A stretch of 64,000 nucleotides of DNA from Draconibacterium orientale (GCF_000626635.1 NZ_CP007451.1:1922001-1986000), one strand, 5' to 3'; shown: positions 36,150 through 45,596, counted from the stretch's first letter. A program made the numbers and translations. Notes: generated by a model not told the origin, from the sequence alone.

Positions 36150-36635
36150 TTATGCTACTGCCTCAATGCTGCCAATATATTTTTTCAGAAACAACCTTGC
36201 CCGGTAAATGTAAACCTTCACCTGCGATTCGCTTAAGTTCGTCAGTTCGCCAATTTCCTGGTAGTTGTATCCCTCGTAATCGCGCAACAACACTACCATT
36301 CGTTGTATTTCAGGTAGTTTGTTAACGGCCTCGTTCAGTATTTCGCTTAAGTCGGAATAATTGCTTTCGTGTCCTTCTTCCGGTAAGCTCAAATCTTCAG
36401 CAAACGCCGAACGTTTTTCCTTGCGTATGCGGTCGATCATGGTGTGGTAGGCCGTTGTAAAAAGGTACGATTTTACTTTCGTGCCATCCACATTATCGCG
36501 GTTCTTCCACAATTTCTCGTAGCTGTCCTGCACAATATCCTGCGCGGCATGCATATCTTTTATACTTTTTAGTACAAAGCGGTACAGACGATCTGAGTAA
36601 TTGTCAACTGCAAGGTTATATTCGGTAATTGTCAT
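36150..36635 (-). CDS. ECF RNA polymerase sigma factor
   Basis: 161 aa. Region 2 is seen as YRFVLKSIKDMHAAQDIVQDSYEKLWKNRDNVDG and LFTTAYHTMIDRIRKEKR; region 4 as LPEIQRMVVLLRDYEGYNYQEIGELTNLSESQVKVYIYRARLFLKKY, a helix-turn-helix for -35 recognition. Followed by a membrane anti-sigma-like protein and an outer membrane barrel in the same direction, suggesting a self-contained surface-signalling unit. Confidence 0.93.
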   Translation of the reverse strand: MTITEYNLAVDNYSDRLYRFVLKSIKDMHAAQDIVQDSYEKLWKNRDNVDGTKVKSYLFTTAYHTMIDRIRKEKRSAFAEDLSLPEEGHESNYSDLSEILNEAVNKLPEIQRMVVLLRDYEGYNYQEIGELTNLSESQVKVYIYRARLFLKKYIGSIEAVA

Positions 36636-36728
36636 TTGTTTCTGAACCTCGTTCGTAACATACGACGGATAAGTTTGGGGATAGTTACAGTAGAAATAAA
36701 AAAAGCTACGAATTTTATTGGTAATGAA

Positions 36729-37438
36729 ATAAGGTTTGGGTAGATTTTCAAATTATTTCTACTAAGGTTGAGGTTGAAGAATAAGGTTTCTAATTTGCAA
36801 CGTAAGAATTAACAGTGTCTAATCTTTGAATTTGAATGTGCTCCGAAAAACCACATTTTAAGAGAATAAACCTTAGTAGCGCTATAAAATAAGGTTAATA
36901 AGGTTGGGGTAGGTGGCAGGAAGGATTTCTACTAAGGTTTCGGTTGAAGAATAAGGTTTTTTTTGAGACGTATAAACCGAACAGGTGTAAATTTTTCAAC
37001 TTAAATGTACTCCGAAAAACCTTATTTTAAAAGAATAAACCTTAATGGCGCTATGAAATAAGGTTAATAAGGTTGGGGTAGGTGGCTGGAAGGATTTCTA
37101 CTAAGGTTGAGGATGAAGAATGATAAGGTTTTTTATTTACAGCCTATGAATTAGCAGGTTTTATAGTTTTTCAACTTAAATGTGCTCTATAAGAACCTTA
37201 TTTTAAAAGAATAAACCTTAGTAGCCGAGAATCACAAATAGTAAAAAACCTTATTAACCTTATCTGTTTGGAAAAAACGTTTCTTCAAAAAAGTTCTGCT
37301 AAGGTTATTTGTTGAAATATGAAACGAACAGGCGAATATCTTTTAAATTTGATTATAACCCATAAAAGCCTTATTTTTAGGGGATAAACCTTACTAGTAC
37401 TAAATTTATAATAAACAAAAACCTTATTAACCTTATCC
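36729..37438. repeat. Array of four AAGGTT-rich palindromic elements upstream of a RAYT
   Basis: Four related units follow one another: about 36729-36888, 36889-37057, 37058-37263 and 37264-37438. A full unit (37058-37263, 206 bp) begins ATAAGGTTAATAAGGTT and ends with its exact reverse complement, a 17-bp terminal inverted repeat, with an inner CTAAGGTT...AACCTTAG pair. Units 1 and 2 share the head but run into the next head; unit 4 has only the tail, which ends three bases before the transposase ATG. Shared words include TAGGTGGCTGGAAGGATT and AGAATAAACCTTAGTAG. Confidence 0.88.
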
Positions 37439-37441
37439 AAC

Positions 37442-37882
37442 ATGAAAATTGAATACAATAACCTTTACACGCATTTTATTCTGACCACTTACAAGCGAAT
37501 GGCATTTATTTCAGAAAAAAGCAGAGAGCGGATTGAAAAGTATATTACAGGAATTGTTTCGCATCAGAATTCAAAACTATATGCCATTTATGCCAATCCT
37601 GAACATGTTCATTTTTTGGTTTCTCGTTCGCCTTATATTTCTGAAGAAGAACTACTTGAAATCGTTGCCGGCAGTACTGAGCGATTTATTAACTCGAATA
37701 AATTGGTTGCAGGAAAATTTGCCTGGCAACAAGCTGCTTCGGCATTTTCAATTTCGAAATCGGATGTTGACCGGGTGTGCAAATACATTTTGAATCAACC
37801 GGGACATCACAAGAAAACTACTTTTGAGGAAGAATATCAAAAGTTTATTGAACATTATCAAACGGGGAATAAAAATCATTAA
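37442..37882 (+). CDS. REP-associated tyrosine transposase (RAYT, IS200/IS605 TnpA-like)
   Basis: 146 aa, HUH single-strand DNA transposase. HVHFLV gives the HUH pair (H55, H57); Y115 in CKYILNQPGHHKK is the likely nucleophile. RAYTs are thought to cut and move REP-type palindromes in trans. This copy sits inside an array of AAGGTT elements, one directly upstream of its ATG and a full 206-bp unit 20 bases downstream, so these are the probable substrate. It has no flanking IS-type ends of its own. Confidence 0.88.
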   Translation: MKIEYNNLYTHFILTTYKRMAFISEKSRERIEKYITGIVSHQNSKLYAIYANPEHVHFLVSRSPYISEEELLEIVAGSTERFINSNKLVAGKFAWQQAASAFSISKSDVDRVCKYILNQPGHHKKTTFEEEYQKFIEHYQTGNKNH

Positions 37883-37902
37883 GATTTTATTTCGATAAAA
37901 AA

Positions 37903-38108
37903 ATAAGGTTAATAAGGTTTGGCTAGGTGGCTGGAAGGATTTCTACTAAGGTTGAGGATGAAGAATGATAAGGTTTTTTATTTACAGCCTATGAATTAGC
38001 AGGTTTTATAATCTTTAAATTTGAATGTACTCCGTAAAAATCTTCTTTTAAAAGAATAAACCTTAGTAGCCGGGAATCACAAATAGTAAATAACCTTATT
38101 AACCTTAT
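37903..38108. repeat. AAGGTT-rich palindromic element, downstream unit
   Basis: 206 bp, the same length and nearly the same sequence as the unit at 37058-37263, in the same orientation. It has the same 17-bp terminal inverted repeat (37903-37919 and 38092-38108). The two copies bracket the RAYT gene and differ at only a few places, in the middle and near GCTAGGTGG. Confidence 0.9.
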
Positions 38109-38121
38109 CGATTTAGAACAT

Positions 38122-38153
38122 AAAAAAACCGTTCCTTCAAAAAGAAACGGTTT
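38122..38153 (-). terminator. Rho-independent terminator of ilvE
   Basis: AAACCGTT (38126-38133) pairs with AACGGTTT (38146-38153); the minus-strand transcript has a T run of seven after the stem. Lies 24 bases past the ilvE stop. Confidence 0.8.
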
Positions 38154-38176
38154 CATATGTACTTTTCAAAATACTT

Positions 38177-39196
38177 TTACTCAATTATCTTCACCCAACC
38201 ATGTGTGTCGGGCTCGTCGCCATACTGAATAGCGCGCAGTTTATTGTACAGTTTTGTTGACCATTCACCGGCTTCTTCCTGGTTGCCATACTTAAACCAC
38301 TTGTCGTTGTCGTTGTCGTAAATACCTTTAATGGGCGAAATTACTGCAGCAGTTCCGCAGGCTCCAACTTCGTCAAACCCGGCCAGTTCTTCGTAAGGCA
38401 CTTTACGGCGCTCAACATTCAATCCCATTTCTTCGGCCAAAACAATTAGGCTTTTGTTGGTAATTGACGGAAGAATCGAATCCGATTCCGGCGTAATGTA
38501 AGTATTGTTTTTTATGCCAAAGAAGTTGGCGGGTCCACATTCGTCGATGTATTTTTTCTCTTTACTGTCGAGGTAAAGCACAGCCGAGAAACCGTTTTTC
38601 TTGGCTTTTTTTCCTTCGTACATGCTGGCAGCATAGTTTCCGCCAACTTTATATTTTCCGGTTCCCTGCGGGGCAGCGCGGTCGAATTCGCGGTAAATTA
38701 CCAGGTTGGTAGGTTTAAATCCTTCAGGGAAATAAGGACCAACAGGCATTACAAATACCACAAACAGGTACTCTTCGGCCGGAGCCACACCAATTTGTGG
38801 CCCGGTACCGATTAACAGCGGACGAATGTACAATGCAGCACCCGATTCGTATGGCGGAATAAAGCGCTCATTCATTTTTACAGCCATTCGAACAGCCTCC
38901 TGAAATTTCTCAACCGGAAGTTTCTGCATCAGAATACCGTCGGCAGAATTCTGCATACGTTTGGCATTTTCGTCCATGCGGAAAACGCGGACTTTGCCAT
39001 CTTTTCCTTTAAAGGCTTTTAGCCCTTCAAAAGCTTCCTGCCCATAGTGCAATGCCGTTGCCGACATGTGAATGTTGATGCTGCTTGATGAACTGATTTC
39101 CAATTCGCCCCACTTGCCGTTGCGATAGTAGCAACGAACGTTATAGTCTGTGTCACGGTATCCAAACCCTAGTTTTTGCCAATCGAGATTTTCCAT
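38177..39196 (-). CDS. ilvE: Branched-chain amino acid aminotransferase
   Basis: PLP fold-type IV transaminase for Val, Leu and Ile synthesis or breakdown. 339 aa with HYGQEAFEGLKAFKGKDGKVRVFR, RPLLIGTGPQIGVAPA, the PLP lysine in GTGKYKVGGNYAAS, and EVGACGTAAVISPI. Class II BCAT length. Encoded alone on the minus strand with its own terminator; no ilv biosynthetic genes are nearby. Confidence 0.95.
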   Translation of the reverse strand: MENLDWQKLGFGYRDTDYNVRCYYRNGKWGELEISSSSSINIHMSATALHYGQEAFEGLKAFKGKDGKVRVFRMDENAKRMQNSADGILMQKLPVEKFQEAVRMAVKMNERFIPPYESGAALYIRPLLIGTGPQIGVAPAEEYLFVVFVMPVGPYFPEGFKPTNLVIYREFDRAAPQGTGKYKVGGNYAASMYEGKKAKKNGFSAVLYLDSKEKKYIDECGPANFFGIKNNTYITPESDSILPSITNKSLIVLAEEMGLNVERRKVPYEELAGFDEVGACGTAAVISPIKGIYDNDNDKWFKYGNQEEAGEWSTKLYNKLRAIQYGDEPDTHGWVKIIE

Positions 39197-39416
39197 TTCT
39201 TACAATTAATGTTTTGGAATTTTTAAAACCGAAAAGCTGCTGTATGCCTTTCAAAAAACAAAATAAAGAAATTTTATTTATTCGTGATACGATATATGTC
39301 AAGGAAACTTACTCGTGATAAATGTTTTATAGCTGCTTAATATTTGAGCAAAATGACGGATTAACAGAACGAGTGTTTAATTTTTGTTGGATTGTAAAAA
39401 GGATGATATTGAATCT

Positions 39417-39758
39417 TTAATATTGAAGTTTTTCGTTGTTTTTATGCCGGTCACTGTCGCGTTTGGTTTTTTTCTCCATGTTTTTCTGAAACGCTTCGTT
39501 CAAATCAACACCGGTTTGATTGGCCAGGCAGATCAATACCCAAAGTACATCAGCCATTTCATCGGCAAGGTTATATTCTTCATCCGACTTTTTAAACGAC
39601 TGGTCGCCGTATCTCCGGGCAATAATGCGCGCCAGTTCACCCACTTCTTCGGTAAGTACGGCCATGTTTGTTAATTCGCTGAAATAGCGTACACCCACGG
39701 TTTTTATCCACTCGTCAACCTGTTTTTGGGCTTCGGGTATTGTTAGTTCGTTTTTCAT
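39417..39758 (-). CDS. MazG-like nucleotide pyrophosphohydrolase
   Basis: 113 aa, single MazG domain: LAVLTEEVGELARIIARR carries the ExxE pair, and YNLADEMADVLWVLICLANQTGVDL carries the ExxD pair for Mg2+. All-alpha NTP pyrophosphatase fold; such proteins hydrolyse non-canonical or excess nucleoside triphosphates. Followed downstream on the same strand by nothing for 220 bases; dtd lies upstream in the same direction, a pairing common in Bacteroidota. Confidence 0.87.
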   Translation of the reverse strand: MKNELTIPEAQKQVDEWIKTVGVRYFSELTNMAVLTEEVGELARIIARRYGDQSFKKSDEEYNLADEMADVLWVLICLANQTGVDLNEAFQKNMEKKTKRDSDRHKNNEKLQY

Positions 39759-39786
39759 CTTAAATCTTTTAATTTTCAGGGAAAAC

Positions 39787-39818
39787 TCTCAAATTCTCAC
39801 AGTCTCAAATTCTCACAG
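39787..39818. repeat. Short tandem repeat between mazG-like gene and dtd
   Basis: TCTCAAATTCTCACAG occurs twice head to tail (39787-39802, 39803-39818), followed by a partial TCTCGTCTCTCAAA. Non-coding. Confidence 0.8.
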
Positions 39819-39827
39819 TCTCGTCTC

Positions 39828-40283
39828 TCAAAACTCCTTCTGTTTCGAATCGATAATAATGGTTACCGGACCATCGTTAATCAGCGCCACATCCATCATG
39901 GCACCAAATTTTCCGGTTCCCACGTTTTTACCGAGAGCGGTTTCCATGGCAGCAACAAATTTTTCGTACTTCGGGATGGAAATATCAGGTTTGGCAGCCC
40001 GGATGTACGATGGGCGGTTACCTTTTTTGGTGTTCGCTTGCAGTGTAAACTGGCTCACCACAATAATATCACCATCAACGTCGGTTACAGAGCGGTTCAT
40101 CACACCGTTTTCGTCGTCGAAAATTCGCAACTGAATCGACTTTTTTACCAGGTAATCAATGTCTTCTTGTGTGTCTTCGTTTTCGATGCCAACCAAAATC
40201 AGCAGTCCATTTTTTATGGCCGATATTTTTTCGCCTTCAACCGTTACCGAAGCTTCCTTTACTTTTTGAATGACAACACGCAT
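39828..40283 (-). CDS. dtd: D-aminoacyl-tRNA deacylase
   Basis: Removes D-amino acids and mis-attached glycine from tRNA. 151 aa of normal length, with VQKVKEASVTVEGE, the catalytic-threonine motif SQFTLQANTKKGNRPSY and the C-terminal cross-subunit motif NDGPVTIII. Encoded upstream of the MazG-like protein on the same strand. Confidence 0.95.
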   Translation of the reverse strand: MRVVIQKVKEASVTVEGEKISAIKNGLLILVGIENEDTQEDIDYLVKKSIQLRIFDDENGVMNRSVTDVDGDIIVVSQFTLQANTKKGNRPSYIRAAKPDISIPKYEKFVAAMETALGKNVGTGKFGAMMDVALINDGPVTIIIDSKQKEF

Positions 40284-40347
40284 CTGCTTTTCAATTTTTC
40301 GATGGCTAATTTATAAAAACAATAAACCTTTCTCAACTTTTATTAGT

Positions 40348-40355
40348 TAGTTTTG
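40348..40355 (+). promoter_or_regulatory. Putative -7 box (TAGTTTTG) for the TonB receptor gene
   Basis: TAGTTTTG fits TAnnTTTG, 35 bases before the ATG at 40390. Confidence 0.35.
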
Positions 40356-40389
40356 TTTGGAATTTTGACATAAATATTAAACAAAACCA

Positions 40390-42771
40390 ATGATAAGACT
40401 CGGATTAATTTTTCTTTTATTCGGATTGCCGGTTTGCCTAATTGCACAAAACGCTGCAGTAACCGGAAAAGTTGTAGATGCCGTTAGTAACGAGCCCTTA
40501 CCTTTTGTTAATGTGCTGGTTTCGGGAACTTCGGTGGGAACGGTAACTGACGAGGCAGGCCATTTCGAGTTTAGAAACCTGACACCGGGTTTTATCCGGA
40601 TTGAGGCTAGTTTTGTTGGGTACAAAAAAGCTGTTTCTTCAGAGGTTGAGGTCAATAATTCGAGCACTGCTTTTGTTGAAATATTGTTGCAAAAATCGGT
40701 ATCGAAACTGGATGAAGTTACAGTTACGGCTTCTCCTTTCCGAAAAACTATTGAAAGCCCGGTTTCGTTGCGTAGCATTGGCATTGGCGAAATTGAAAAA
40801 AGCCCCGGCGCCAACCGCGATATTTCAAAAATCATTCAATCCTTCCCCGGTGTGCAGTCAACGCCGGCTTTCCGAAATGATATTATCATTCGTGGCGGTG
40901 GTCCGTCGGAAAGTCGTTTTTACCTCGATGGTGTTGAGGTGCCGTTTATCAATCATTTTGCCACACAAGGCGCTTCCGGAGGGCCGGTGGGTATTTTAAA
41001 TGCCGATTTTATCCGCGAAGTAAATTATTTCTCGGGCGCTTTTCCGGCCAATCGCGGAAATGCCTTGAGCGGAGTAATGGAGTTTTACCAGATTGATGGA
41101 AACGAAGAGAAACTGAATTTTCACGGAACACTTGGTGCATCGGAAGTGGCCGCTACGCTCGACGGACCTTTGGGTGAAAAAACCAACTTTGTTTTTTCAG
41201 TGCGCAAATCGTACCTGCAGCTGTTGTTTAGTGTGCTCGAGCTGCCCTTTTTACCCGAATTTACCGATACGCAGTTTAAAATACGTACCCGTTTCAATAA
41301 AAAAAATGAATTAATACTGACGGGGCTGGCGGCCAACGATATTTCTGAACTGAACGACAATATTGATGACCCCGACGAAGAGCAAAAGTACATTTTAAGC
41401 GAGATTCCGGTTTACAAACAACAAACTTACACCCTGGGTGCGGTTTATAAACACTACCGCGACAACAGCTACCAAACGTTTGTGGCGAGCCGCAGTTATT
41501 TAAATAATAGCGCCTACAAATACCTCGATAACGACGAGAGTTCGGAGGCGAACAAAATTCTGGATTACGATTCGCAGGAGGCCGAAAACAAGTTTCGTTT
41601 CGAGAACACTTCGCGGATGGATGGTTTTAAACTGAATTTTGGTGCCAACCTTGATTTTGTGAGCTACAAAAACAGCTCACAATTCCGCCGGTTTTACAAC
41701 AATCAACCGGTTAATGTGAGTTACAATACCGATCTTAACCTGGTAAAATATGGTTTGTTCGCACAGTTGAGCAAATCGGTTTTTAGCGAACGTTTGGCAT
41801 TGTCGGTGGGCGTGCGCGCCGATGCAAATAATTACTCGTCGGGCATGAAGAATTTGTTGGATCAGTTTTCGCCGCGCTTTTCAGCATCGTATTCGTTAAC
41901 CGAACGGTGGAGCCTGAATTTTAACACCGGACGTTATTACCAGTTGCCGGCTTATACTTCGCTGGGATACAAGGAGAACGATGTTTTTGTAAACAAAAAC
42001 AATAACCTGAAATACATTGCGGTAAATCATTTTATCGGCGGTTTGGAGTATCGACCAAAACCTACCGTACAGTTATCGGCCGAGGCATTTTGGAAAGGTT
42101 ATTCCCAGTATCCGTTTTCGGTGAACGATCAGGTAAGCCTGGCAAATTTAGGAGCCGATTATGGTGTGATTGGCGACGAAGAAGTAACTTCAACTTCAGA
42201 GGGAAGAGCCTACGGAGCCGAGTTTCAGGCACGTATTAACGCTACTGACGGATTTAATTTCAACCTGTCGTACACCTTGGTGCGCAGCGAATTTAATGAC
42301 GGAGAAGGTTCGTATATCCCATCAAGTTGGGATGCAAAACATCTGCTTACTGTCACCACCACAAAAGACCTGAAACGCAACTGGCGCATAGGTGCACGCT
42401 GGCGATTTGTGGGTGGTTTGCCATACACTCCGTGGGATATCGAAAAATCGTCGCTGGTAGAAGCCTGGAACCTGCAGGGCGGTCCATATGCCGATTACAG
42501 CCGCTTGAATGCCGAACGTTTCGACCCTTTTCATCAGCTCGATATCCGTGTAGATAAATCCTATTATTTCGAAAAACTCACTGCCAAATTTTATATCGAC
42601 ATTCAGAACTTCTACAATTTTCAGGCACAGCAAAACGATATTATCGTGAGGGCCGAAGATGCCGCCGGTAATTTTATTCTTACGGATAATGGTAACCGTT
42701 ATGTGCTGAATGAAATTAAAAACACATCGGGTACGGTGTTGCCAACCATCGGAATTATTGTTGAATTTTAA
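40390..42771 (+). CDS. TonB-dependent receptor with N-terminal carboxypeptidase-like domain
   Basis: 793 aa. Signal peptide (to CLIAQN), CarboxypepD_reg-like domain (about 20-110: GKVVDAVSNEPLPFVNVLVSGTSVGTVTDEAGHFEF), plug (about 115-230: DISKIIQSFPGVQSTPAFRNDIIIRGGGPSESRFYLDGVEVP) and barrel ending with VEF. No SusD partner follows, so this is not a SusCD pair. The adjacent oxidoreductase/isomerase genes hint at a carbohydrate ligand, but a 250-bp gap separates them. Confidence 0.9.
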   Translation: MIRLGLIFLLFGLPVCLIAQNAAVTGKVVDAVSNEPLPFVNVLVSGTSVGTVTDEAGHFEFRNLTPGFIRIEASFVGYKKAVSSEVEVNNSSTAFVEILLQKSVSKLDEVTVTASPFRKTIESPVSLRSIGIGEIEKSPGANRDISKIIQSFPGVQSTPAFRNDIIIRGGGPSESRFYLDGVEVPFINHFATQGASGGPVGILNADFIREVNYFSGAFPANRGNALSGVMEFYQIDGNEEKLNFHGTLGASEVAATLDGPLGEKTNFVFSVRKSYLQLLFSVLELPFLPEFTDTQFKIRTRFNKKNELILTGLAANDISELNDNIDDPDEEQKYILSEIPVYKQQTYTLGAVYKHYRDNSYQTFVASRSYLNNSAYKYLDNDESSEANKILDYDSQEAENKFRFENTSRMDGFKLNFGANLDFVSYKNSSQFRRFYNNQPVNVSYNTDLNLVKYGLFAQLSKSVFSERLALSVGVRADANNYSSGMKNLLDQFSPRFSASYSLTERWSLNFNTGRYYQLPAYTSLGYKENDVFVNKNNNLKYIAVNHFIGGLEYRPKPTVQLSAEAFWKGYSQYPFSVNDQVSLANLGADYGVIGDEEVTSTSEGRAYGAEFQARINATDGFNFNLSYTLVRSEFNDGEGSYIPSSWDAKHLLTVTTTKDLKRNWRIGARWRFVGGLPYTPWDIEKSSLVEAWNLQGGPYADYSRLNAERFDPFHQLDIRVDKSYYFEKLTAKFYIDIQNFYNFQAQQNDIIVRAEDAAGNFILTDNGNRYVLNEIKNTSGTVLPTIGIIVEF

Positions 42772-43024
42772 AACAGCAAAGCGGTTGATTCGTATAAAAT
42801 AAATCAATACGAATAGGTATAAAACCGTTTTTACTAATCCTTATACTAACGAAGTGCGTAACTATGGAATTTCCTTAGGGCAGCTTTTGTTTGCATGGAG
42901 CAAAATCGGTTAACCAGGGCACAAAACAGAATAGAACAGAAAGAAGTGCTGGTTACTTTTGTTTCCTTAAAAAGAGTTCTTAATTTTATAAACGCATACT
43001 GAATCAATATAAACTAAATAAATC

Positions 43025-44197
43025 ATGATGAATCGAAAACTTCGTATGGGAATGGTTGGTGGCGGAACCGACGCATTTATTGGAGCAATACACCGCCTGG
43101 CAGCTTTAATGGATAATCAAATTGAACTGGTTTGCGGCTGTTTTAGTGTGAACCCTGAAATATCAAAACAATCGGGGAAATTATACTATTTACCAGACCA
43201 CAGAGTTTATGAAACCTACCAGGAAATGTTTGAAAAAGAAGCCAAACTTCCGGAGGGCGAACGAATGGATTTTGTTTCGATAGTAACACCCAATTTTGTG
43301 CATTTTGCACCGGCTATAATGGCGCTCGAAAACGGATTTCATGTGGTACTGGATAAGCCAATGACCTTTACACTCGACGAGGCATTGAAACTAAAAGAAA
43401 AACTCGATGAAACCGGCTTAACTTTCGCTCTGACACACACGTATTCGGGCTACCCGGCGGTAAAACAGGCGAAACAAATGGTGGCCGAAGGTCGTTTCGG
43501 AAAAATCCGTAAAATATTGGTCGAATATCCGCAAGGCTGGCTTTCATCGAAAGTAGAAGATGCCGGAAATGTGCAGGCAAGTTGGCGTACCGACCCCAAA
43601 AAATCGGGGAAAGCCGGCTGTATGGGCGATATTGGAACGCATGTACATCACCTGGCTGAGTACATTACGGGATTAAAAGTTACCGAAGTTTGCGCCGACT
43701 TAAATGTTTTTGTACCCAACCGCCTTTTAGACGACGATGGTGCTGCATTCCTGCGTTTTAACAACGGAGCACATGGTGTATTAACTGCCACTCAAATTGC
43801 CGTTGGAGAAGAGAATTCAATACGTATTCGCGTTTATGGCGAGAAAGGTGGCCTCGATTGGGAACAAATGGAACCCAATACCTTAACCCTGAAATGGCCC
43901 GATCAGCCAATACAAAAAATGCGTGTGGGAACCAGTATGGATACAGGCATCGCGGCCTATAACACACGCACACCCGGTGGTCACCCCGAAGGTTACCTGG
44001 AAGCCTTTGCCAATATCTACCGCAATTTTGCACTTACTGTTCGTGCAAAAGCCAACGGCGAAGAACCAACACCTGAAATGCTCGATTTTCCGGGTGTTGA
44101 CGACGGTATTCGAGGAATGCAGTTTATCGATACGGTAGTTAGTGCCGGTTACAACGACGAGGTGAAATGGGTAAAATTTGGCGAAACCATCGATTAA
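43025..44197 (+). CDS. Gfo/Idh/MocA family oxidoreductase
   Basis: 390 aa. N-terminal Rossmann fold (MGMVGGGTDAFIGAIHRLA) for NAD(P), DFVSIVTPNFVHFAPAIMAL, the DKPMTFTLDEA lysine-proline motif, and the C-terminal alpha/beta domain with CMGDIGTHVHHLAEY. The subgroup acts on sugars, inositols or keto-glycosides. Followed by a sugar-phosphate-isomerase-like gene 82 bases on and by a second, exported oxidoreductase, suggesting a shared sugar pathway. Confidence 0.88.
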   Translation: MMNRKLRMGMVGGGTDAFIGAIHRLAALMDNQIELVCGCFSVNPEISKQSGKLYYLPDHRVYETYQEMFEKEAKLPEGERMDFVSIVTPNFVHFAPAIMALENGFHVVLDKPMTFTLDEALKLKEKLDETGLTFALTHTYSGYPAVKQAKQMVAEGRFGKIRKILVEYPQGWLSSKVEDAGNVQASWRTDPKKSGKAGCMGDIGTHVHHLAEYITGLKVTEVCADLNVFVPNRLLDDDGAAFLRFNNGAHGVLTATQIAVGEENSIRIRVYGEKGGLDWEQMEPNTLTLKWPDQPIQKMRVGTSMDTGIAAYNTRTPGGHPEGYLEAFANIYRNFALTVRAKANGEEPTPEMLDFPGVDDGIRGMQFIDTVVSAGYNDEVKWVKFGETID

Positions 44198-44210
44198 TTT
44201 TAAAACGATT

Positions 44211-44237
44211 GAGCAGGTGAATCAGAGTCACCTGCTC
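44211..44237. terminator. Strong hairpin between oxidoreductase and isomerase genes
   Basis: GAGCAGGTGA and TCACCTGCTC pair over 10 bases with a 7-base loop. No T run follows on the plus strand (A-rich instead), so it may be an mRNA stabiliser or partial terminator inside the operon, or terminate minus-strand transcripts. Confidence 0.55.
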
Positions 44238-44279
44238 AAAAAATAACTACGAAAATCTAAACTTAAAACTACAACAATA

Positions 44280-45275
44280 ATGGCCAGACCAGTATCAATT
44301 TTTACCGGACAATGGGCCGATCTTCCCATTGAAACCATGTGCCAGAAAGCCAAACAATTTGGTTACGACGGACTCGAGCTCTGTACCTGGGGCGATCACA
44401 TGGAAGTTGCAAAAGCCGATCAGGCATACTGTGACAGCAGAAAAGAATTACTCAATAAATACGATCTGGAATTGAATACGATCTCCACACATTTGGATGG
44501 CCAGTGTGTTTGCGATCCTATCGATCGGCGGCATAAAAGCATTGCCAGTCCGCATGTTTGGGCCGATGGCGATCCGGAAGGCGTACGTCAGCGGGCTGCC
44601 GAAGAAATGGTAAAAACAGCCGAAGTGGCCAAGCGCCTTGGAGTAGATACTGTAGCTGGATTTACCGGAAGCCCGATTTGGCACCTGTTGTATTCGTTTC
44701 CGGCGGTTCCGCCCGAAATGATTGAAGAAGGTTATGCCGAATTTGCGCGACGCTGGAAACCGATTCTTGATGAATACCAAAGCCTTGGGGTAAAATTCGC
44801 ACTGGAAGCACATCCTACCGAAATAGCTTTTGATATTCACACCGCACACCTCACTCTTAAAGCCCTGGATTATCATCCGGCGTTTGGCTTTAACTACGAT
44901 CCCAGCCATTTTGGCTATCAGCATGTTGATTATGTGCGCTTTATTTACGAGTTTGCCGATCGTATTTTCCGTGTGCACATGAAAGATGTGTACTGGAGCG
45001 ATGTGCCAACCGGAGTTGGTGTTTTTGGCGGCCACATGGAATTTGGCGACAACCGCCGTTACTGGAATTTCCGGAGTGTGGGACGCGGTAAAATAAATTT
45101 CGAAAATATAATTCGCGGATTAAACGATATTGGTTACACCGGGCCGCTTTCCGTAGAGTGGGAAGACAGCGGAATGAACCGTGAAGCCGGGGCTGCAGAG
45201 TCCTGCGAATTTGTTAAAAGGATTGATTTTGCACCGTCGGATGTAGCGTTTGATGATGCCATGCAAAAAGAATAA
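44280..45275 (+). CDS. Sugar phosphate isomerase/epimerase (xylose-isomerase-like TIM barrel)
   Basis: 331 aa, AP endonuclease 2-type TIM barrel: [44 protein letters not shown] (metal Glu), [24 protein letters not shown] and [11 protein letters not shown] supply the usual metal ligands E, D, H and E. Members isomerise or epimerise sugars or act in 3-keto-sugar breakdown. It lies between two Gfo/Idh/MocA oxidoreductase genes, the common arrangement for such pathways. Confidence 0.88.
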   Translation: MARPVSIFTGQWADLPIETMCQKAKQFGYDGLELCTWGDHMEVAKADQAYCDSRKELLNKYDLELNTISTHLDGQCVCDPIDRRHKSIASPHVWADGDPEGVRQRAAEEMVKTAEVAKRLGVDTVAGFTGSPIWHLLYSFPAVPPEMIEEGYAEFARRWKPILDEYQSLGVKFALEAHPTEIAFDIHTAHLTLKALDYHPAFGFNYDPSHFGYQHVDYVRFIYEFADRIFRVHMKDVYWSDVPTGVGVFGGHMEFGDNRRYWNFRSVGRGKINFENIIRGLNDIGYTGPLSVEWEDSGMNREAGAAESCEFVKRIDFAPSDVAFDDAMQKE

Positions 45276-45293
45276 AATGATGATAACTTAGGT

Positions 45294-45312
45294 CGGAAAC
45301 AATTTGTTTCCG
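45294..45312 (+). terminator. Terminator-like hairpin after the isomerase gene
   Basis: CGGAAAC and GTTTCCG pair over 7 bases with a 5-base loop, followed by GGCTTTCTTTATAT. About 20 bases past the stop. The rest of the 321-bp gap up to 45597 holds only a possible 34-codon ORF. Confidence 0.6.
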
Positions 45313-45484
45313 GCTTTCTTTATATGGAACCATACCGAAAAAGTAACAAGCTGGAATTTGAATAATCAGCCTGTTTTAAGCGAATGTTTAATGAAAAAGG
45401 TGGAGTTTTAAGCCTGATATCCTAAAAATCTGTTGTAAAATACATTAACAGTAAGCGTTAAAAGCTAAAAAACCGGCATTAAAA

Positions 45485-45589
45485 ATGGATAACTTAAAAT
45501 TATTCTACAAATTTGAAGTTGTTTACGTGAGAGAAGATCTTCTTGAGCTACTTACAAATGAACTAAGATTTATTTTCAATACCAACTAA
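45485..45589 (+). CDS. Possible 34-aa leader peptide
   Basis: ATG at 45485 opens a 34-codon frame (MDNLKLFYKFEVVYVRED...IFNTN) that closes 8 bases before the ATG of the exported oxidoreductase. Rich in Leu and Phe. No homologue is recognised and the AT-rich gap could produce it by chance; position just before the gene is the only support. Confidence 0.2.
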   Translation: MDNLKLFYKFEVVYVREDLLELLTNELRFIFNTN

Positions 45590-45596
45590 ATAAAAA

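Noticed and set aside
36729-38108. Repeated units that might be a CRISPR array
   Set aside because: Units are 170-206 bp with long terminal inverted repeats and no unique spacers of even length; a RAYT, not cas genes, is inside.
40390-42771. SusC of a polysaccharide utilisation locus
   Set aside because: No SusD gene follows, length (793 aa) is shorter than usual SusC, and no glycoside hydrolase is linked.
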